The notes below the pieces were generated by a model. That model had not been told where the DNA came from. It searched no databases and was given only the letters and a program-made list of their open reading frames with translations. This document shows positions 19,593 to 28,544 of a DNA stretch of 64,000 nucleotides, piece after piece (position 1 is the stretch's first letter; the number at the start of each line of letters is the position of its first letter). This DNA comes from Pseudomonadota bacterium (lineage in GTDB: Bacteria; Pseudomonadota; Gammaproteobacteria; Burkholderiales; Burkholderiaceae). The translations under genes and the position numbers were made by a program. The stretch spans positions 1 through 64,000 of the forward strand of contig JAKORH010000168.1 in the NCBI GenBank assembly GCA_029777935.1. Reading direction: 5' to 3'.

Positions 19593-19669
19593 TTACCCGG
19601 AATTGCTTGGCGCTGCGGCTGCGCAGCATAGGTATCGATGCGCAGCGCGCCGCCTCACCCGGAGAGCCA

Positions 19670-20044
19670 TTGAAGCTTCACGCGGACGCGCTGACTTCGC
19701 TCAACACCGTCACCGCTTACGGTCCCGGCTTCGTCGAAATCAACCAGGTGCGCCATCACGGCCACCTGATCCTCGTCCCCGATCAGGCAGTCACGGCGTG
19801 GAGCGTGGCGGACTTCGAGTCGTTGCGCGCCGAGGACTTCGACGCGCTGGTCGAACTGCACCCGGAGGTCGTGCTGCTGGGTACCGGCGCGCGCCAGCGC
19901 TTTCCGCATCCGCGACTGACGCGCCGGCTGGTCGAGGCCCGTATCGGCGTCGAAGTGATGGACACCGCGGCGGCGTGCCGCACCTACAACATCCTGATGA
20001 ACGAGGGCCGCCGCGTGGTCGCGGTCGTGCTGCAGGAGGCCTGA
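19670..20044 (+). CDS. Mth938-domain protein (DUF498)
   Basis: A 124-residue protein of the Mth938/DUF498 family, homologous to mitochondrial complex I assembly factor AF3 (NDUFAF3); the bacterial role is not established. The family core begins KLHADALTSLNTVTAYGPGF, so TTG 19670 with GGAGAG five bases upstream is preferred over the more distant TTG at 19607. VLLGTGARQRFPHP and EVMDTAAACRTYNILM are conserved blocks. It is followed after eight bases by the peroxiredoxin gene. Confidence 0.85.
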   Translation: MKLHADALTSLNTVTAYGPGFVEINQVRHHGHLILVPDQAVTAWSVADFESLRAEDFDALVELHPEVVLLGTGARQRFPHPRLTRRLVEARIGVEVMDTAAACRTYNILMNEGRRVVAVVLQEA

Positions 20045-20052
20045 TAGCCGCC

Positions 20053-20514
20053 ATGACAGTAGACATCGACAAGAAGGTTCCTGACTTCAGCGCCGCGTCG
20101 ACCGCCGGCGAGTTCCGGTTGTCCGCGCTTCGGGGCAGGAGCCTGGTGCTGTATTTCTATCCGAAGGACAACACGCCCGGCTGCACGACCGAGGGCTCGG
20201 ATTTCGCCGCGGCCCATGGCAAGTTCAGGGAGGCCGGCGCCGAGATCGTCGGCGCCTCGCGCGACAGCCTGAAGTCGCACGAGAACTTCAAGGCGAAGAT
20301 GAAGTTCCCGTTCGAACTGATCTCGGATCCGGACGAGAAGCTGTGCGCGCTGTTCGGCGTGATCAGGATGAAGAACATGTACGGCAGGCAGGTGCGCGGC
20401 ATCGAACGCAGCACCTTCGTGATCGACGGCGAGGGCCGGCTCCGGCGCGAATGGCGCGGCGTCAAGGTACCGCGCCATGTCGACGAGGTGCTGGCCTGCG
20501 TGCAGTCGCTTTGA
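20053..20514 (+). CDS. bcp: Bcp/PrxQ-type thioredoxin-dependent peroxiredoxin
   Basis: Thiol peroxidase of 153 residues that reduces peroxides. The peroxidatic cysteine is Cys44 in FYPKDNTPGCT. The resolving cysteine that sits five residues later in E. coli Bcp is absent (TEGSDF follows), so this is a one-Cys-like or atypical member. Later cysteines in EKLCALFG and LACVQSL are the only alternatives. It is the middle gene of a three-gene operon. Confidence 0.92.
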   Translation: MTVDIDKKVPDFSAASTAGEFRLSALRGRSLVLYFYPKDNTPGCTTEGSDFAAAHGKFREAGAEIVGASRDSLKSHENFKAKMKFPFELISDPDEKLCALFGVIRMKNMYGRQVRGIERSTFVIDGEGRLRREWRGVKVPRHVDEVLACVQSL

Positions 20515-20548
20515 TCTTCCCTTACACACGGCCGCGCGCCGTAAGCTG

Positions 20549-22120
20549 ATGCCGCTCCCGAAGCCCCCGACCAAGCCCGCTACCGTACTCGCCACGATTC
20601 CTCCCGCCGCCGCCACGCGCGGGCAAGCGCCGCAGGCGCGCGCGCCGGCTCCGGCCGCGGAGCGCCCCAGCCCCGCCGCGCACCTCGCGCTGGTGGAGGC
20701 CAAGCCGAAGAACGGCAAGAAGCCGCGCATCAGTGCCGCTGGCCGCCGCCTGTTCGTGCTCGACACCAACGTGCTGATGCACGACCCGACGTCGCTGTTC
20801 CGCTTCGAGGAGCACGACGTGTTCCTGCCGATGATGACGCTGGAGGAACTCGACAGCCACAAGAAGGGCATGTCCGAAGTCGCGCGCAACGCGCGCCAGG
20901 TCAGCCGCTCGCTCGACGCCCTGGTGGCGGCGTGCAAGACGCCGATCGAGGACGGCATCCCGCTGGATGCGCTCGGCAACGTGGACGCGCGCGGCCGCCT
21001 GTTCTTCCAGACGCAGGCTGCCGCAGGTCCGCTGCCGGCCACGCTGCCGGCGGGCAAGGCCGACAACCAGATCCTCGGCGTGGTCAAGGCGCTGCAAGAC
21101 ACGCACCCGGGCCGCGACGTGGTGCTGGTGTCGAAGGACATCAACATGCGCGTGAAGGCGCGCGCGCTCGGGCTGCCGGCGGAGGACTACTACAACGACA
21201 AGGTGCTGGAGGACACCGACATCCTCTACACCGGCGTGCTCGCGCTGCCGGCCAGCTTCTGGGACAAGAACGGCAAGGGCATGGAGTCGTGGCAGCAGGG
21301 CGGCTACACCTTCTACCGGATCACCGGTCCGATCGTCGACAGTCTGCTGGTCAACCAGTTCGTGTATCTGGAAGACGGCTCGCCGTTCTACGCGCAGGTG
21401 CGCGAGATCCGCGGCAAGTCCGCCGTTCTTCGCGTGCTGCGTGACTACCAGCACGCGAAGAACGCGGTGTGGGGCATCACCGCCCGCAACCGGGAGCAGA
21501 GCTTCGCGCTGAACCTGCTGATGGATCCGGAGTGCGACTTCGTCACGCTAATCGGCCAGGCCGGCACCGGCAAGACGCTGCTCGCGCTCGCCGCGGGGCT
21601 GGCGCAGACACTCGAGATCAAGCGCTTTTCGGAGATCATCGTCACGCGCGCCACGGTGCCGGTCGGCGAGGACATCGGCTTCCTGCCCGGCACCGAGGAA
21701 GAGAAGATGGCGCCCTGGATGGGCGCGCTCGAGGACAACCTCGAGGTGCTGAACAAATCGGACGACACCGCCGGCGAATGGGGCCGCGCCGCGACCAACG
21801 ACCTGATCCGCACGCGCATCCGCATCAAGTCGCTGAACTTCATGCGCGGCCGCACTTTCATCAACAAGTACCTGATCATCGACGAGTGCCAGAATCTGAC
21901 GCCGAAGCAGATGAAGACGCTGATCACGCGCGCCGGTCCCGGCACGAAAGTCGTGTGCCTGGGCAACATCGCGCAGATCGACACGCCTTATCTGACCGAG
22001 GGCAGCTCGGGTCTGACGTTCGTGGTCGACCGCTTCAAGGGCTGGCCGCACTCGGGCCACGTGACGCTGCAGCGGGGCGAGCGTTCGCGGCTCGCGGATC
22101 ACGCGGCCGAGGTGCTCTGA
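20549..22120 (+). CDS. PIN-PhoH protein (PhoH2/YlaK type)
   Basis: A 523-residue fusion of an N-terminal PIN ribonuclease domain (FVLDTNVLMHDP, acidic residue Asp72) and a C-terminal PhoH ATPase/RNA helicase-like domain. The ATPase has Walker A GQAGTGKT near 335-342 and Walker B YLIIDECQN near 443. Relatives unwind and cut RNA. The first 60 residues are Pro/Ala-rich and probably disordered. The start ATG 20549 follows the bcp stop by 34 bases. A strong hairpin closes the operon. Confidence 0.92.
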   Translation: MPLPKPPTKPATVLATIPPAAATRGQAPQARAPAPAAERPSPAAHLALVEAKPKNGKKPRISAAGRRLFVLDTNVLMHDPTSLFRFEEHDVFLPMMTLEELDSHKKGMSEVARNARQVSRSLDALVAACKTPIEDGIPLDALGNVDARGRLFFQTQAAAGPLPATLPAGKADNQILGVVKALQDTHPGRDVVLVSKDINMRVKARALGLPAEDYYNDKVLEDTDILYTGVLALPASFWDKNGKGMESWQQGGYTFYRITGPIVDSLLVNQFVYLEDGSPFYAQVREIRGKSAVLRVLRDYQHAKNAVWGITARNREQSFALNLLMDPECDFVTLIGQAGTGKTLLALAAGLAQTLEIKRFSEIIVTRATVPVGEDIGFLPGTEEEKMAPWMGALEDNLEVLNKSDDTAGEWGRAATNDLIRTRIRIKSLNFMRGRTFINKYLIIDECQNLTPKQMKTLITRAGPGTKVVCLGNIAQIDTPYLTEGSSGLTFVVDRFKGWPHSGHVTLQRGERSRLADHAAEVL

Positions 22121-22134
22121 GGTGCGCACCCAAG

Positions 22135-22162
22135 AAAAACGCCCGGCTTGCCGGGCGTTTTT
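22135..22162. terminator. Bidirectional rho-independent terminator
   Basis: AAAAACGCCCGG-CTTG-CCGGGCGTTTTT is a 12-base perfect stem with A and T tracts on either side. It ends both the rightward phoH operon and the leftward binding-protein gene. Confidence 0.92.
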
Positions 22163-22179
22163 CGTTCGGACCTGCCGAA

Positions 22180-23301
22180 TCAGTTGAGCGGCGTCTTCTT
22201 GCCGCCCGGATAGTTGTACAGCGTGGTCGCGGCGTTGAGCAGTTCGCCGGTGGCGTCGAACTTCACCTTGGTCGTCACGCCGTCGTACTCGATGCTCGCC
22301 AGCGCCGGCAGGTACTTGGCCGGCTCGACCGAATTGGCCTTCTGCATCGCGGCCGCCAGCGTCATCACCGCGTCGTACACGTACGGCGCATAGACCTGGA
22401 TCTGGTCGTGGAACTTGGCCTCGAAGCGCTGCCTGAATTCCTTGCCCTTCGGCATCTTGTCGAGCGAGGCGCCGCCTTCCGCGCAATACACGTGATCGCC
22501 GATCGCGTCACCCGCGATCTTCGCGATCTCGACCGTGCAGATGCCGTCGCCGCCCATGAACTTGGAGCTGATGCCGAGTTGCTTCATCTGGCGCAGCATC
22601 GGGCCGGCCTGCGAGTCCATGCCGCCGTAGAAGATCACTTCCGGCTTCTTGTCCTTGATCGCCGTGAGGATCGCGTTGAAGTCGGTCGCCTTGTCGTTGG
22701 TGAACTGGCGCGACACGACCTCGGCGCCGTTGGCCTTGGCGACCTTCTCGAAGATGTCCGCCAGACCCTGCCCGTACGCCGTGCGGTCGTCGATCACCGC
22801 GACCTTCTTCGCCTTCAGCGTCTTGGTCGCGTAGTTGGCCGTCGCGGCGCCGAGCGCGTTGTCATTGGCGAGGATTCGGAACGCGGTCTTGAAGCCCTGC
22901 TGCGTGTACTTCGGATTGGTCGCCGACGGCGTGATCTGCGGGATGCCGGCGTCGAAGTAGATCTTCGAGGCCGGAATCGTCGTGCCCGAGTTCAGGTGCC
23001 CGACCACGCCGTTGACTTTCTGGTCGACCAGCTTCTGCGCCGCGATCGCGCCCTGCTTCGGATCTGCGGCATCGTCCTCGCTGATCAGCTTCCATTTGAT
23101 CTTCTTGCCGCCGATCACGATGTTCTTCGCGTTCAGGTCATCGATCGCCATCATGGCGCCGCGCTCATTGTCCTTGCCGTAATGCGCCTGTCCGCCGGAC
23201 AGCGGCGCGACGTGGCCGATCTTGACCTCGATCTCCTGCTGCGCGAACGCGACGCCCGCGAACGCGAAGCCGACTGCGATACCCAGTAATACCCGCTTCA
23301 T
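22180..23301 (-). CDS. Periplasmic branched-chain amino-acid binding protein (LivJ/LivK type)
   Basis: Substrate-binding component of a HAAT-type ABC importer. The 373-residue precursor has a signal peptide (residues 1-21, cleavage after AFA). The mature protein is a type I periplasmic binding fold starting VKIGHVAPLSGGQAHYGKDNERGA. The start ATG 23301 is preceded by GGAGACGGAGG. No permease or ATPase gene is next to it, so the rest of the transporter must be elsewhere. It reads leftward into the shared terminator. Confidence 0.92.
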   Translation of the reverse strand: MKRVLLGIAVGFAFAGVAFAQQEIEVKIGHVAPLSGGQAHYGKDNERGAMMAIDDLNAKNIVIGGKKIKWKLISEDDAADPKQGAIAAQKLVDQKVNGVVGHLNSGTTIPASKIYFDAGIPQITPSATNPKYTQQGFKTAFRILANDNALGAATANYATKTLKAKKVAVIDDRTAYGQGLADIFEKVAKANGAEVVSRQFTNDKATDFNAILTAIKDKKPEVIFYGGMDSQAGPMLRQMKQLGISSKFMGGDGICTVEIAKIAGDAIGDHVYCAEGGASLDKMPKGKEFRQRFEAKFHDQIQVYAPYVYDAVMTLAAAMQKANSVEPAKYLPALASIEYDGVTTKVKFDATGELLNAATTLYNYPGGKKTPLN

Positions 23302-23386
23302 CCTCCGTCTCCTTATTGAAGTCCGGAAGCCAAACCCCCCGGAGCCGGCGAACTGTAGCACCAAGGGGCCACCCGCCGCGTCCCCA

Positions 23387-23866
23387 TTACAGGAGCAGCG
23401 CCGCGATGAACACGCCCAGCATCACGAAGACAAGCGCGATCTTCAGCGCCGCGGCGACCAGCAGCCCGACCCAGGTCGCCAGCCCGACCTGCCCGGCGCG
23501 CAGCGCGTCGCGCCGCGCGGCGAACTCGCCGATGAACGCGCCCGCGAGCGGCAGGAAGATCAACCCGACCAGCCCGGTGAACACGCCGGCGACGGTGCCG
23601 ATCGCGGCTCCCGCGACCGCCAGTCCGCTGGCGCCGGCGCGCCGCGCCGACACCGCCGCACCGACGTAATCGATCGCGACGCCGAGCACCGCCAGCACGG
23701 CCAGCGTGCCGACCGTGAAGCCGGAGATACGCGTGAAGCCGTCGATCCACGCCGCGAGCAGGATGCCGGCGAACACGAAGACCATGCCCGGCAGCACCGG
23801 CAACACGGTGCCGACCACGCCGATCGCGATCAGCGCGACCGCGACGATCCAGAGCGCAGCAGTCAA
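23387..23866 (-). CDS. DUF456 membrane protein
   Basis: An approximately 159-residue multi-helix membrane protein of the DUF456 family, function unknown. It opens ALWIVAVALIAIGVVGTVLPVLPGMVFVFAGILLAAW and contains the Gly-rich segment GAAIGTVAGVFTGLVGLIFLP. The likely start is TTG 23866, ten bases after the dnaB stop. A distal start at 23932 would overlap dnaB by 59 bases and add a polar stretch. Confidence 0.75.
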   Translation of the reverse strand: MTAALWIVAVALIAIGVVGTVLPVLPGMVFVFAGILLAAWIDGFTRISGFTVGTLAVLAVLGVAIDYVGAAVSARRAGASGLAVAGAAIGTVAGVFTGLVGLIFLPLAGAFIGEFAARRDALRAGQVGLATWVGLLVAAALKIALVFVMLGVFIAALLL

Positions 23867-23873
23867 ACCGGGG

Positions 23874-25319
23874 TCAGTAGGAGGCGCCGAATCCCTGCGC
23901 CAGGTTGTCGAAGCGCGTGAACTCGCCGGCAAAGCGCAGCGAGAGGCGGCCGGTCGGCCCGTTGCGCTGCTTCAGGACCAGCACTTCGGCCACGCCCTTG
24001 TCCGGCGTGTCCGGGTTGTAGAACTCCTCACGGTACAGCGCGCAGATCACGTCGGCGTCCTGCTCGATCGCGCCCGACTCGCGCAGGTCGCTCATCACCG
24101 GGCGCCTGTCGGAGCGCTGCTCGACGGTGCGGTTCAATTGCGACAGCGCGACCACGGGCACCTGCAACTCCTTGGCGAGCGCCTTCAGCGAGCGCGAAAT
24201 CTCGGAGATTTCGGTGGCGCGGTTCTCGCCGAAGCTGCTCGCCGACATCAGCTGCAGATAGTCGATCACGACCAGCCCGAGCTTGCCGCAGGTGCGCGCC
24301 AGCCGCCGTGCGCGCGCGCGCAGTTCGAGCGCGTTCAGCGCCGGCGTCTCGTCGATGAAGAGCTGCGCCTCGTGCATCTTGCGGATCGCTTCGGTGAGCT
24401 TCGGCCAGTCGCCGTCTTCGAGCCGTCCGGTGCGCAGCCGCTGCTGGTTGATGCGGCCGACCGAACTCAGCATCCGCAGCGCCAGTTGCGCCGCGCCCAT
24501 CTCCATCGAAAACACCGCCACCGGCAGCCCCTGGTCGATCGCGACGTGCTCGCCGATGTTCAGCGCGAAGGCGGTCTTGCCCATCGACGGGCGCCCCGCG
24601 ACGATGATCAGGTCGCCCGGTTGCAGGCCCGAAGTCATGCGGTCGACGTCTGCGAAGCCGGTCGGCACACCGGTCACATCGGAGGGATTGGCGCGCTCGA
24701 AAAGCTCCTGGATCCGCTCGACGACCCGGGTCAGCAGCGGTTCGATCTCGACGAAGCCCTGCCGGCCGCGCGCGCCCTCTTCCGCGATCTGGAACACCTT
24801 GGATTCGGCCTCGTCGAGGACGGTCTTGGTGTCCTTGCCCTGCGGGTTCAGCGCCGAGGTGGCGATTTCGTCGCCGACGGTCACCAGCCGCCGCAATACC
24901 GAGCGATCGCGCACGATCTCGCCGTAGCGGCGGATGTTCGCGGCTGACGGCGTGTTCTGCGCCAGCGCATTGAGGTATGCAAGCCCGCCCGCCTCGTCGG
25001 CCTTGCCGGCGGTCTGCAGCGATTCGTAGACCGTAACCGCGTCCGCAGGGCGTGACTGGTCGATCAGCCGGCTGATGTGCTGGAAGATCAGCCGGTGGTC
25101 GTGTCGGTAGAAGTCGTCCGACCGCACCATGTCGGCGATCTTGTCCCACGCCGCGTTGTCGAGCAGCAGCCCGCCGAGCACCGACTGCTCGGCCTCGATC
25201 GAATGCGGCGGTGTGCGGACGGCGGCGAGTTGCGGGTCAACGAAATCGCGTCGGGCGTTGGCGTCGGGCGTCGGGCGCGCAGATCGCCGGATCGATTCAA
25301 TCTGTTCGCCTGACGCCAT
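23874..25319 (-). CDS. dnaB: Replicative DNA helicase
   Basis: Hexameric 5'-3' helicase of the replication fork. In 481 residues the N-terminal domain (about 35-140, PHSIEAEQSVLGGLLLD) is followed by the RecA-like motor with Walker A GRPSMGKT near 240 and the family block SEISRSLKALAKEL. The first 35 residues (SARPTPDANARRDFVDPQ) are unusual because they are encoded partly by a GTCGGGC-rich repeat. It is the last replication gene of the rpsF operon; rplI lies 60 bases upstream. Confidence 0.95.
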   Translation of the reverse strand: MASGEQIESIRRSARPTPDANARRDFVDPQLAAVRTPPHSIEAEQSVLGGLLLDNAAWDKIADMVRSDDFYRHDHRLIFQHISRLIDQSRPADAVTVYESLQTAGKADEAGGLAYLNALAQNTPSAANIRRYGEIVRDRSVLRRLVTVGDEIATSALNPQGKDTKTVLDEAESKVFQIAEEGARGRQGFVEIEPLLTRVVERIQELFERANPSDVTGVPTGFADVDRMTSGLQPGDLIIVAGRPSMGKTAFALNIGEHVAIDQGLPVAVFSMEMGAAQLALRMLSSVGRINQQRLRTGRLEDGDWPKLTEAIRKMHEAQLFIDETPALNALELRARARRLARTCGKLGLVVIDYLQLMSASSFGENRATEISEISRSLKALAKELQVPVVALSQLNRTVEQRSDRRPVMSDLRESGAIEQDADVICALYREEFYNPDTPDKGVAEVLVLKQRNGPTGRLSLRFAGEFTRFDNLAQGFGASY

Positions 25320-25375
25320 GCGCCCCCCTATCGACGTCGAAACAACGCGGGACGCCGGACGCCCGACGCCCGACG
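25262..25375. repeat. Inverted GTCGGGC-rich repeat around the dnaB start
   Basis: CGTCGGGCGTCGGGCG (25262-25277, inside dnaB) recurs as its exact complement at 25360-25375, in the rplI-dnaB gap. The 82 bases between them include the dnaB ATG. Each arm is a tandem seven-base unit, with further degenerate copies outside both arms (25249-25258 and 25351-25359). An mRNA stem here could affect dnaB translation; it may equally be a dispersed simple repeat. Confidence 0.7.
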
Positions 25376-25379
25376 TTCT

Positions 25380-25832
25380 CTACTGCTGTTCCGCCACCAC
25401 GTTGACGGTGATCTCGGCCAGCACGTCGCTGTGCAGCGCCACCGTCAGGTGATGTTCGCCGACCGTCTTCAGCGGACCGGTGGGCATGCGGATCTGTCCC
25501 TTGGCGACATGGAAGCCCTGTTTCGTCAACGCCTCGGCAATGTCGAAGTTGGTGACCGAGCCGAACAGGCGGCCGTCGACACCCGCTTTCGCGTTGAGCT
25601 GGATCTTCTGGCCGTTGAGCTTCTCGCCCTCGGTCCGCGCGGCGGCAAGCTTGTCCGCCTGCGCCTTTTCGAGTTCGGCGCGGCGCGACTCGAATTCCTT
25701 GATCGCCGTCTCGGTGGCGCGGCGCGCCTTGCCCTGCGGGATCAGGAAGTTGCGCGCGTAGCCCTCCTTGACCTTGACCACGTCTCCGAGGCCGCCAAGG
25801 TTGTAGACGGTCTCGAGCAGGATCACTTGCAT
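25380..25832 (-). CDS. rplI: 50S ribosomal protein L9
   Basis: A 150-residue two-domain ribosomal protein. It has the signature [19 protein letters not shown], a long connecting helix and a C-terminal rRNA-binding domain. Length is normal. rpsR lies 14 bases upstream in the same transcript. Confidence 0.97.
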   Translation of the reverse strand: MQVILLETVYNLGGLGDVVKVKEGYARNFLIPQGKARRATETAIKEFESRRAELEKAQADKLAAARTEGEKLNGQKIQLNAKAGVDGRLFGSVTNFDIAEALTKQGFHVAKGQIRMPTGPLKTVGEHHLTVALHSDVLAEITVNVVAEQQ

Positions 25833-25846
25833 CGTATTCTCCGCGC

Positions 25847-26137
25847 TCAGTGGTTGTCGGTGTACGGCAGCAGCGCCAGGAAGCGCGCGCGCTTGATCGC
25901 CGTGTCGAGCTGGCGCTGATAGTGCGCCTTGGTGCCCGTCAGCCGCGCCGGCATGATCTTGCCATTGTCGAGGACGAAGTCGCGCAGCGTCTCGACGTCC
26001 TTGTAATCGATCCACTCGACCTTCTCGACCGTGAAGCGGCAGAACTTCTTGCGCTTGAACAGCGCGTTCTTCTGCTGATCGCGCCGGCCGCCCGGCTTGC
26101 CTTTGCCCTTGCCCTTGCCCCTGGGTCCGAATGCCAT
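25847..26137 (-). CDS. rpsR: 30S ribosomal protein S18
   Basis: A 96-residue protein of the small-subunit platform that binds as a pair with S6. The core [16 protein letters not shown] and the [20 protein letters not shown] block are canonical. The N-terminus is Gly/Lys-rich ([11 protein letters not shown]), somewhat longer than in E. coli. One base separates it from priB. Confidence 0.97.
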   Translation of the reverse strand: MAFGPRGKGKGKGKPGGRRDQQKNALFKRKKFCRFTVEKVEWIDYKDVETLRDFVLDNGKIMPARLTGTKAHYQRQLDTAIKRARFLALLPYTDNH

Positions 26138-26138
26138 G

Positions 26139-26438
26139 TCAAACTCCTTGTTCCAGTACGAATTCGTTGATGTGCACCATCAGTCGCTGCGATCGCCGGC
26201 TGCGCGGCGCGATGAAACCGGTCAGCTTCACGCGCGCGCCCAGAGCGGTCCTTGCCAGCCGCTGCGCCGCGTCGCCGAGCGCCACCGCATCGAGTTCGAA
26301 CTGCAGCGAGCGCTCTGCCCCGGCTTCTGCCACCTTGTCCTGGTGCGCGAGCCGCAGCTCCAGCGCTGCCACACCCGCCGGCGTGTAGCGCAGATCTGCG
26401 CGGGCGACGACGGTGGCGGTCAGTTCGACCCGATTCAA
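26139..26438 (-). CDS. priB: Primosomal replication protein PriB
   Basis: A 99-residue single-stranded-DNA-binding OB-fold protein that helps PriA reload DnaB at stalled forks. It opens [22 protein letters not shown] and ends in [10 protein letters not shown], both family-typical. Its place between rpsF and rpsR is the conserved one in beta- and gammaproteobacteria. Confidence 0.93.
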   Translation of the reverse strand: MNRVELTATVVARADLRYTPAGVAALELRLAHQDKVAEAGAERSLQFELDAVALGDAAQRLARTALGARVKLTGFIAPRSRRSQRLMVHINEFVLEQGV

Positions 26439-26442
26439 GCGG

Positions 26443-26808
26443 CTAGGACGCCGCCTGCTCGGCGGCGGCCTTCTTGGCCTCTTCGCGCTCGACCACCTTC
26501 ATCATCGGCGACGGGTTCGTCTCGGCTTTCTTCATGCCGATCGTCAGGTGCCGAAGCACCGCATCGTTGTAGCGGAACCCGTGTTCCAGCTCGTCGAGCG
26601 GGGCCTTGCCGCACTCGATGTTCAGCAGAACGTAGTGCGCCTTGACCAGTTTCTCGATCGGGTAGGCGAGCTGGCGGCGGCCCCAGTCCTCGACTCGATG
26701 GACCTTGCCGCCCTGGCCGCTGACCAGCGCCTTGTAGCGCTCGATCATCCCCGGCACCTGCTCGCTCTGGTCCGGGTGGACGATGAAGCAGATTTCGTAG
26801 TGACGCAT
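26443..26808 (-). CDS. rpsF: 30S ribosomal protein S6
   Basis: A 121-residue S6 with the start [21 protein letters not shown] and an Ala/Glu/Lys-rich tail of about 20 residues. First gene of the rpsF-priB-rpsR-rplI-dnaB operon. AAGGAG lies six bases before the ATG. A hairpin in the leader may be the S6:S18 feedback site. Confidence 0.96.
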   Translation of the reverse strand: MRHYEICFIVHPDQSEQVPGMIERYKALVSGQGGKVHRVEDWGRRQLAYPIEKLVKAHYVLLNIECGKAPLDELEHGFRYNDAVLRHLTIGMKKAETNPSPMMKVVEREEAKKAAAEQAAS

Positions 26809-26828
26809 CCGATCTCCTTTTGGATGAA

Positions 26829-26882
26829 GCCACCCCGAGCGTCGTTCGAGTGTGGCAAGGCTGCGGAAAGCGCGGGATTTTA
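26829..26882 (-). promoter_or_regulatory. rpsF leader: candidate -10 box and regulatory hairpin
   Basis: On the minus strand TAAAAT (26877-26882) makes a good -10 box with only a weak -35. The transcript would then carry GCCAC (26852-26856) pairing with GTGGC (26829-26833), with a partly self-complementary CGAACGACGCTCG inside. In many bacteria S6:S18 bind a structured rpsF leader to repress the operon. I cannot confirm the consensus here. Confidence 0.35.
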
Positions 26883-26925
26883 CCTGCTTTCGCGCGGCGG
26901 AACGAAACCCGGAACCTGTCGGTTC

Positions 26926-27714
26926 TCAGACGGCGGCGAGCAGCCGCGGCAGCGCGTCGCCGGCACGCGCGCGGACGCAGACGGCTGCGATCGCGTCCAG
27001 CTCGCTGTCGTCCGGATTGACGACCACGATCTGCGCGCCGTGACGCAGCGCGCCCATGGGCAGCCCCGCCGCCGGATAGACCAGGCCCGACGTCCCGACC
27101 ACGAGCATCGCGTCGCTCTGCGCGCACGCGCGCTCGGCGCGCTCGAGCGCGGCCGCGTTCAGCAGTTCGCCGAACCACACCACGTCGGGGCGCAGCCACG
27201 AGCCGCAGCGCGGACACGAAGGCGGCTCGCCGGGCGGCAATCCGTCCGGCGACTCGAACACGAGGCCGCACTCGTCGAGGCACTTGGTCCGCAGGATATT
27301 GCCGTGCAGTTCGATCACGTCGCGGCTTCCGGCCCGCGCGTGCAGGCCGTCGACGTTCTGCGTGATCAGCGTGAATGCCTCGAAACGCGCCGCGGCTGCC
27401 GCGAGCGCGGAGTGCGCCGGATTCGGTGCGGCCGAACGCACCCGCGCGCGGCGCGACGCGTACCAGCGCCACACCAGCGCCGGATCCGCACGGAAACCTT
27501 CCGGCGACGCAAGCTGCATCGGGTCGAACTTCGACCACAGCCCCGTCTGCGCGTCGCGAAAGGTCGGAATGCCGCTTTCGGCCGACACGCCCGCACCGGT
27601 CAGCACGGCCACCTTCTTCGCGCGCGCGAGGATGTGCCGGGCACGTGCGAGCGCCTCGGGGCTCAAGCGGCCGTCTCCTGCGGCGAAAGGCGCGGTTTCA
27701 TCAGCGCAGACCAC
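26926..27714 (-). CDS. cobB: Sirtuin NAD-dependent protein deacylase (class III)
   Basis: Removes acyl groups from lysine using NAD. The 262-residue protein has TGAGVSAESGIPTFR (NAD site), TQNVDGLH, the catalytic His in ELHGN, and four zinc cysteines (CLDEC and CPRC). YASRRARV supplies the Tyr-x-x-Arg pair that in class III sirtuins favours succinyl/malonyl groups. The gene follows rlmB on the same strand after 81 bases. Confidence 0.92.
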   Translation of the reverse strand: MVCADETAPFAAGDGRLSPEALARARHILARAKKVAVLTGAGVSAESGIPTFRDAQTGLWSKFDPMQLASPEGFRADPALVWRWYASRRARVRSAAPNPAHSALAAAAARFEAFTLITQNVDGLHARAGSRDVIELHGNILRTKCLDECGLVFESPDGLPPGEPPSCPRCGSWLRPDVVWFGELLNAAALERAERACAQSDAMLVVGTSGLVYPAAGLPMGALRHGAQIVVVNPDDSELDAIAAVCVRARAGDALPRLLAAV

Positions 27715-27795
27715 CGCGGCCGCCCGGCGCGAACTGCCGCAACGACCCGTGGCACCACGCGCACGCTCATAGGGTGCGAGAACGCTCCGTGCACT

Positions 27796-28542
27796 TCAAG
27801 CCGCGGCAGCGCGCTGCCGCCGCGTTTCGAACAGGCAAATGCCGGCGGCGACCGATACGTTCAGGCTCTCCACCTGGCCGGACATCGGAATCCTCGCGAG
27901 CCAGTCACAGCGTTCGCGCGTCAGCCGCCGCAGACCCTCGCCTTCGGCGCCGAGCGCCCACGCGATCGGCCCGGCCAGGTCGAGTTCGTACAGCGTCTGC
28001 GCCGCGTCGCCGGCGGCGCCCGCGATCCACACCCCCGCCTGCTTGATGTCGTCCATCGCGCGCGCGAGGTTGGTCACTGCGATCAGCGGCAGCGTCTCGG
28101 CGGCGCCGGCCGCAGCCTTGGCTACCGCGGGTGTCAGCGCCGCCGAGCGGTCGCGCGGCACGATCACCGCGGCTGCGCCGGCCGCATCCGCCGTGCGCAG
28201 GCAGGCGCCGAGGTTGCGTGGATCGGTCACGCCGTCGAGCAGCAGCAGCAGCGTGTCGCGCTGCGCGCCGGCGAGCACGTCGTCGAGCGTGCGAGCCAGC
28301 GTTGCCGCGTCGCACACGGCGACCACGCCCTGGTGCGGCACGTCGCCGGCCAGCCCGTGCAGCCGCGCCGCGTCCACCGGCATCACGCGCACGCCGGATC
28401 CCTGTGCGCGCTGCAAGAGTTCGCGCATCCGTGCGTCGCGCCGCTCGCGATCGACGTACAGCGCCTCGACGCTGTCGGGGGCGTGCCGAAGCCTCGCGGT
28501 CACCGCGTGGAAGCCGGCGATGGTCCGTTTCCCGTCGTTCAT
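27796..28542 (-). CDS. rlmB: 23S rRNA (guanosine-2'-O-)-methyltransferase RlmB
   Basis: SPOUT enzyme methylating G2251 of 23S rRNA. The 248-residue protein has an N-terminal L30e-like substrate domain (residues 1-75) and the trefoil-knot SPOUT motifs: GVTDPRNLGACLRTAD, GAEGEGLRRLT and IPMSGQVESLNVSVAAG. It starts two bases after the rnr stop. Confidence 0.94.
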   Translation of the reverse strand: MNDGKRTIAGFHAVTARLRHAPDSVEALYVDRERRDARMRELLQRAQGSGVRVMPVDAARLHGLAGDVPHQGVVAVCDAATLARTLDDVLAGAQRDTLLLLLDGVTDPRNLGACLRTADAAGAAAVIVPRDRSAALTPAVAKAAAGAAETLPLIAVTNLARAMDDIKQAGVWIAGAAGDAAQTLYELDLAGPIAWALGAEGEGLRRLTRERCDWLARIPMSGQVESLNVSVAAGICLFETRRQRAAAA

Positions 28543-28544
28543 CG

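Noticed and set aside
17986..20052. Long upstream extension of the peroxiredoxin frame on the plus strand
   Set aside because: It runs antisense to hom and alaC; Bcp begins at the ATG at 20053.
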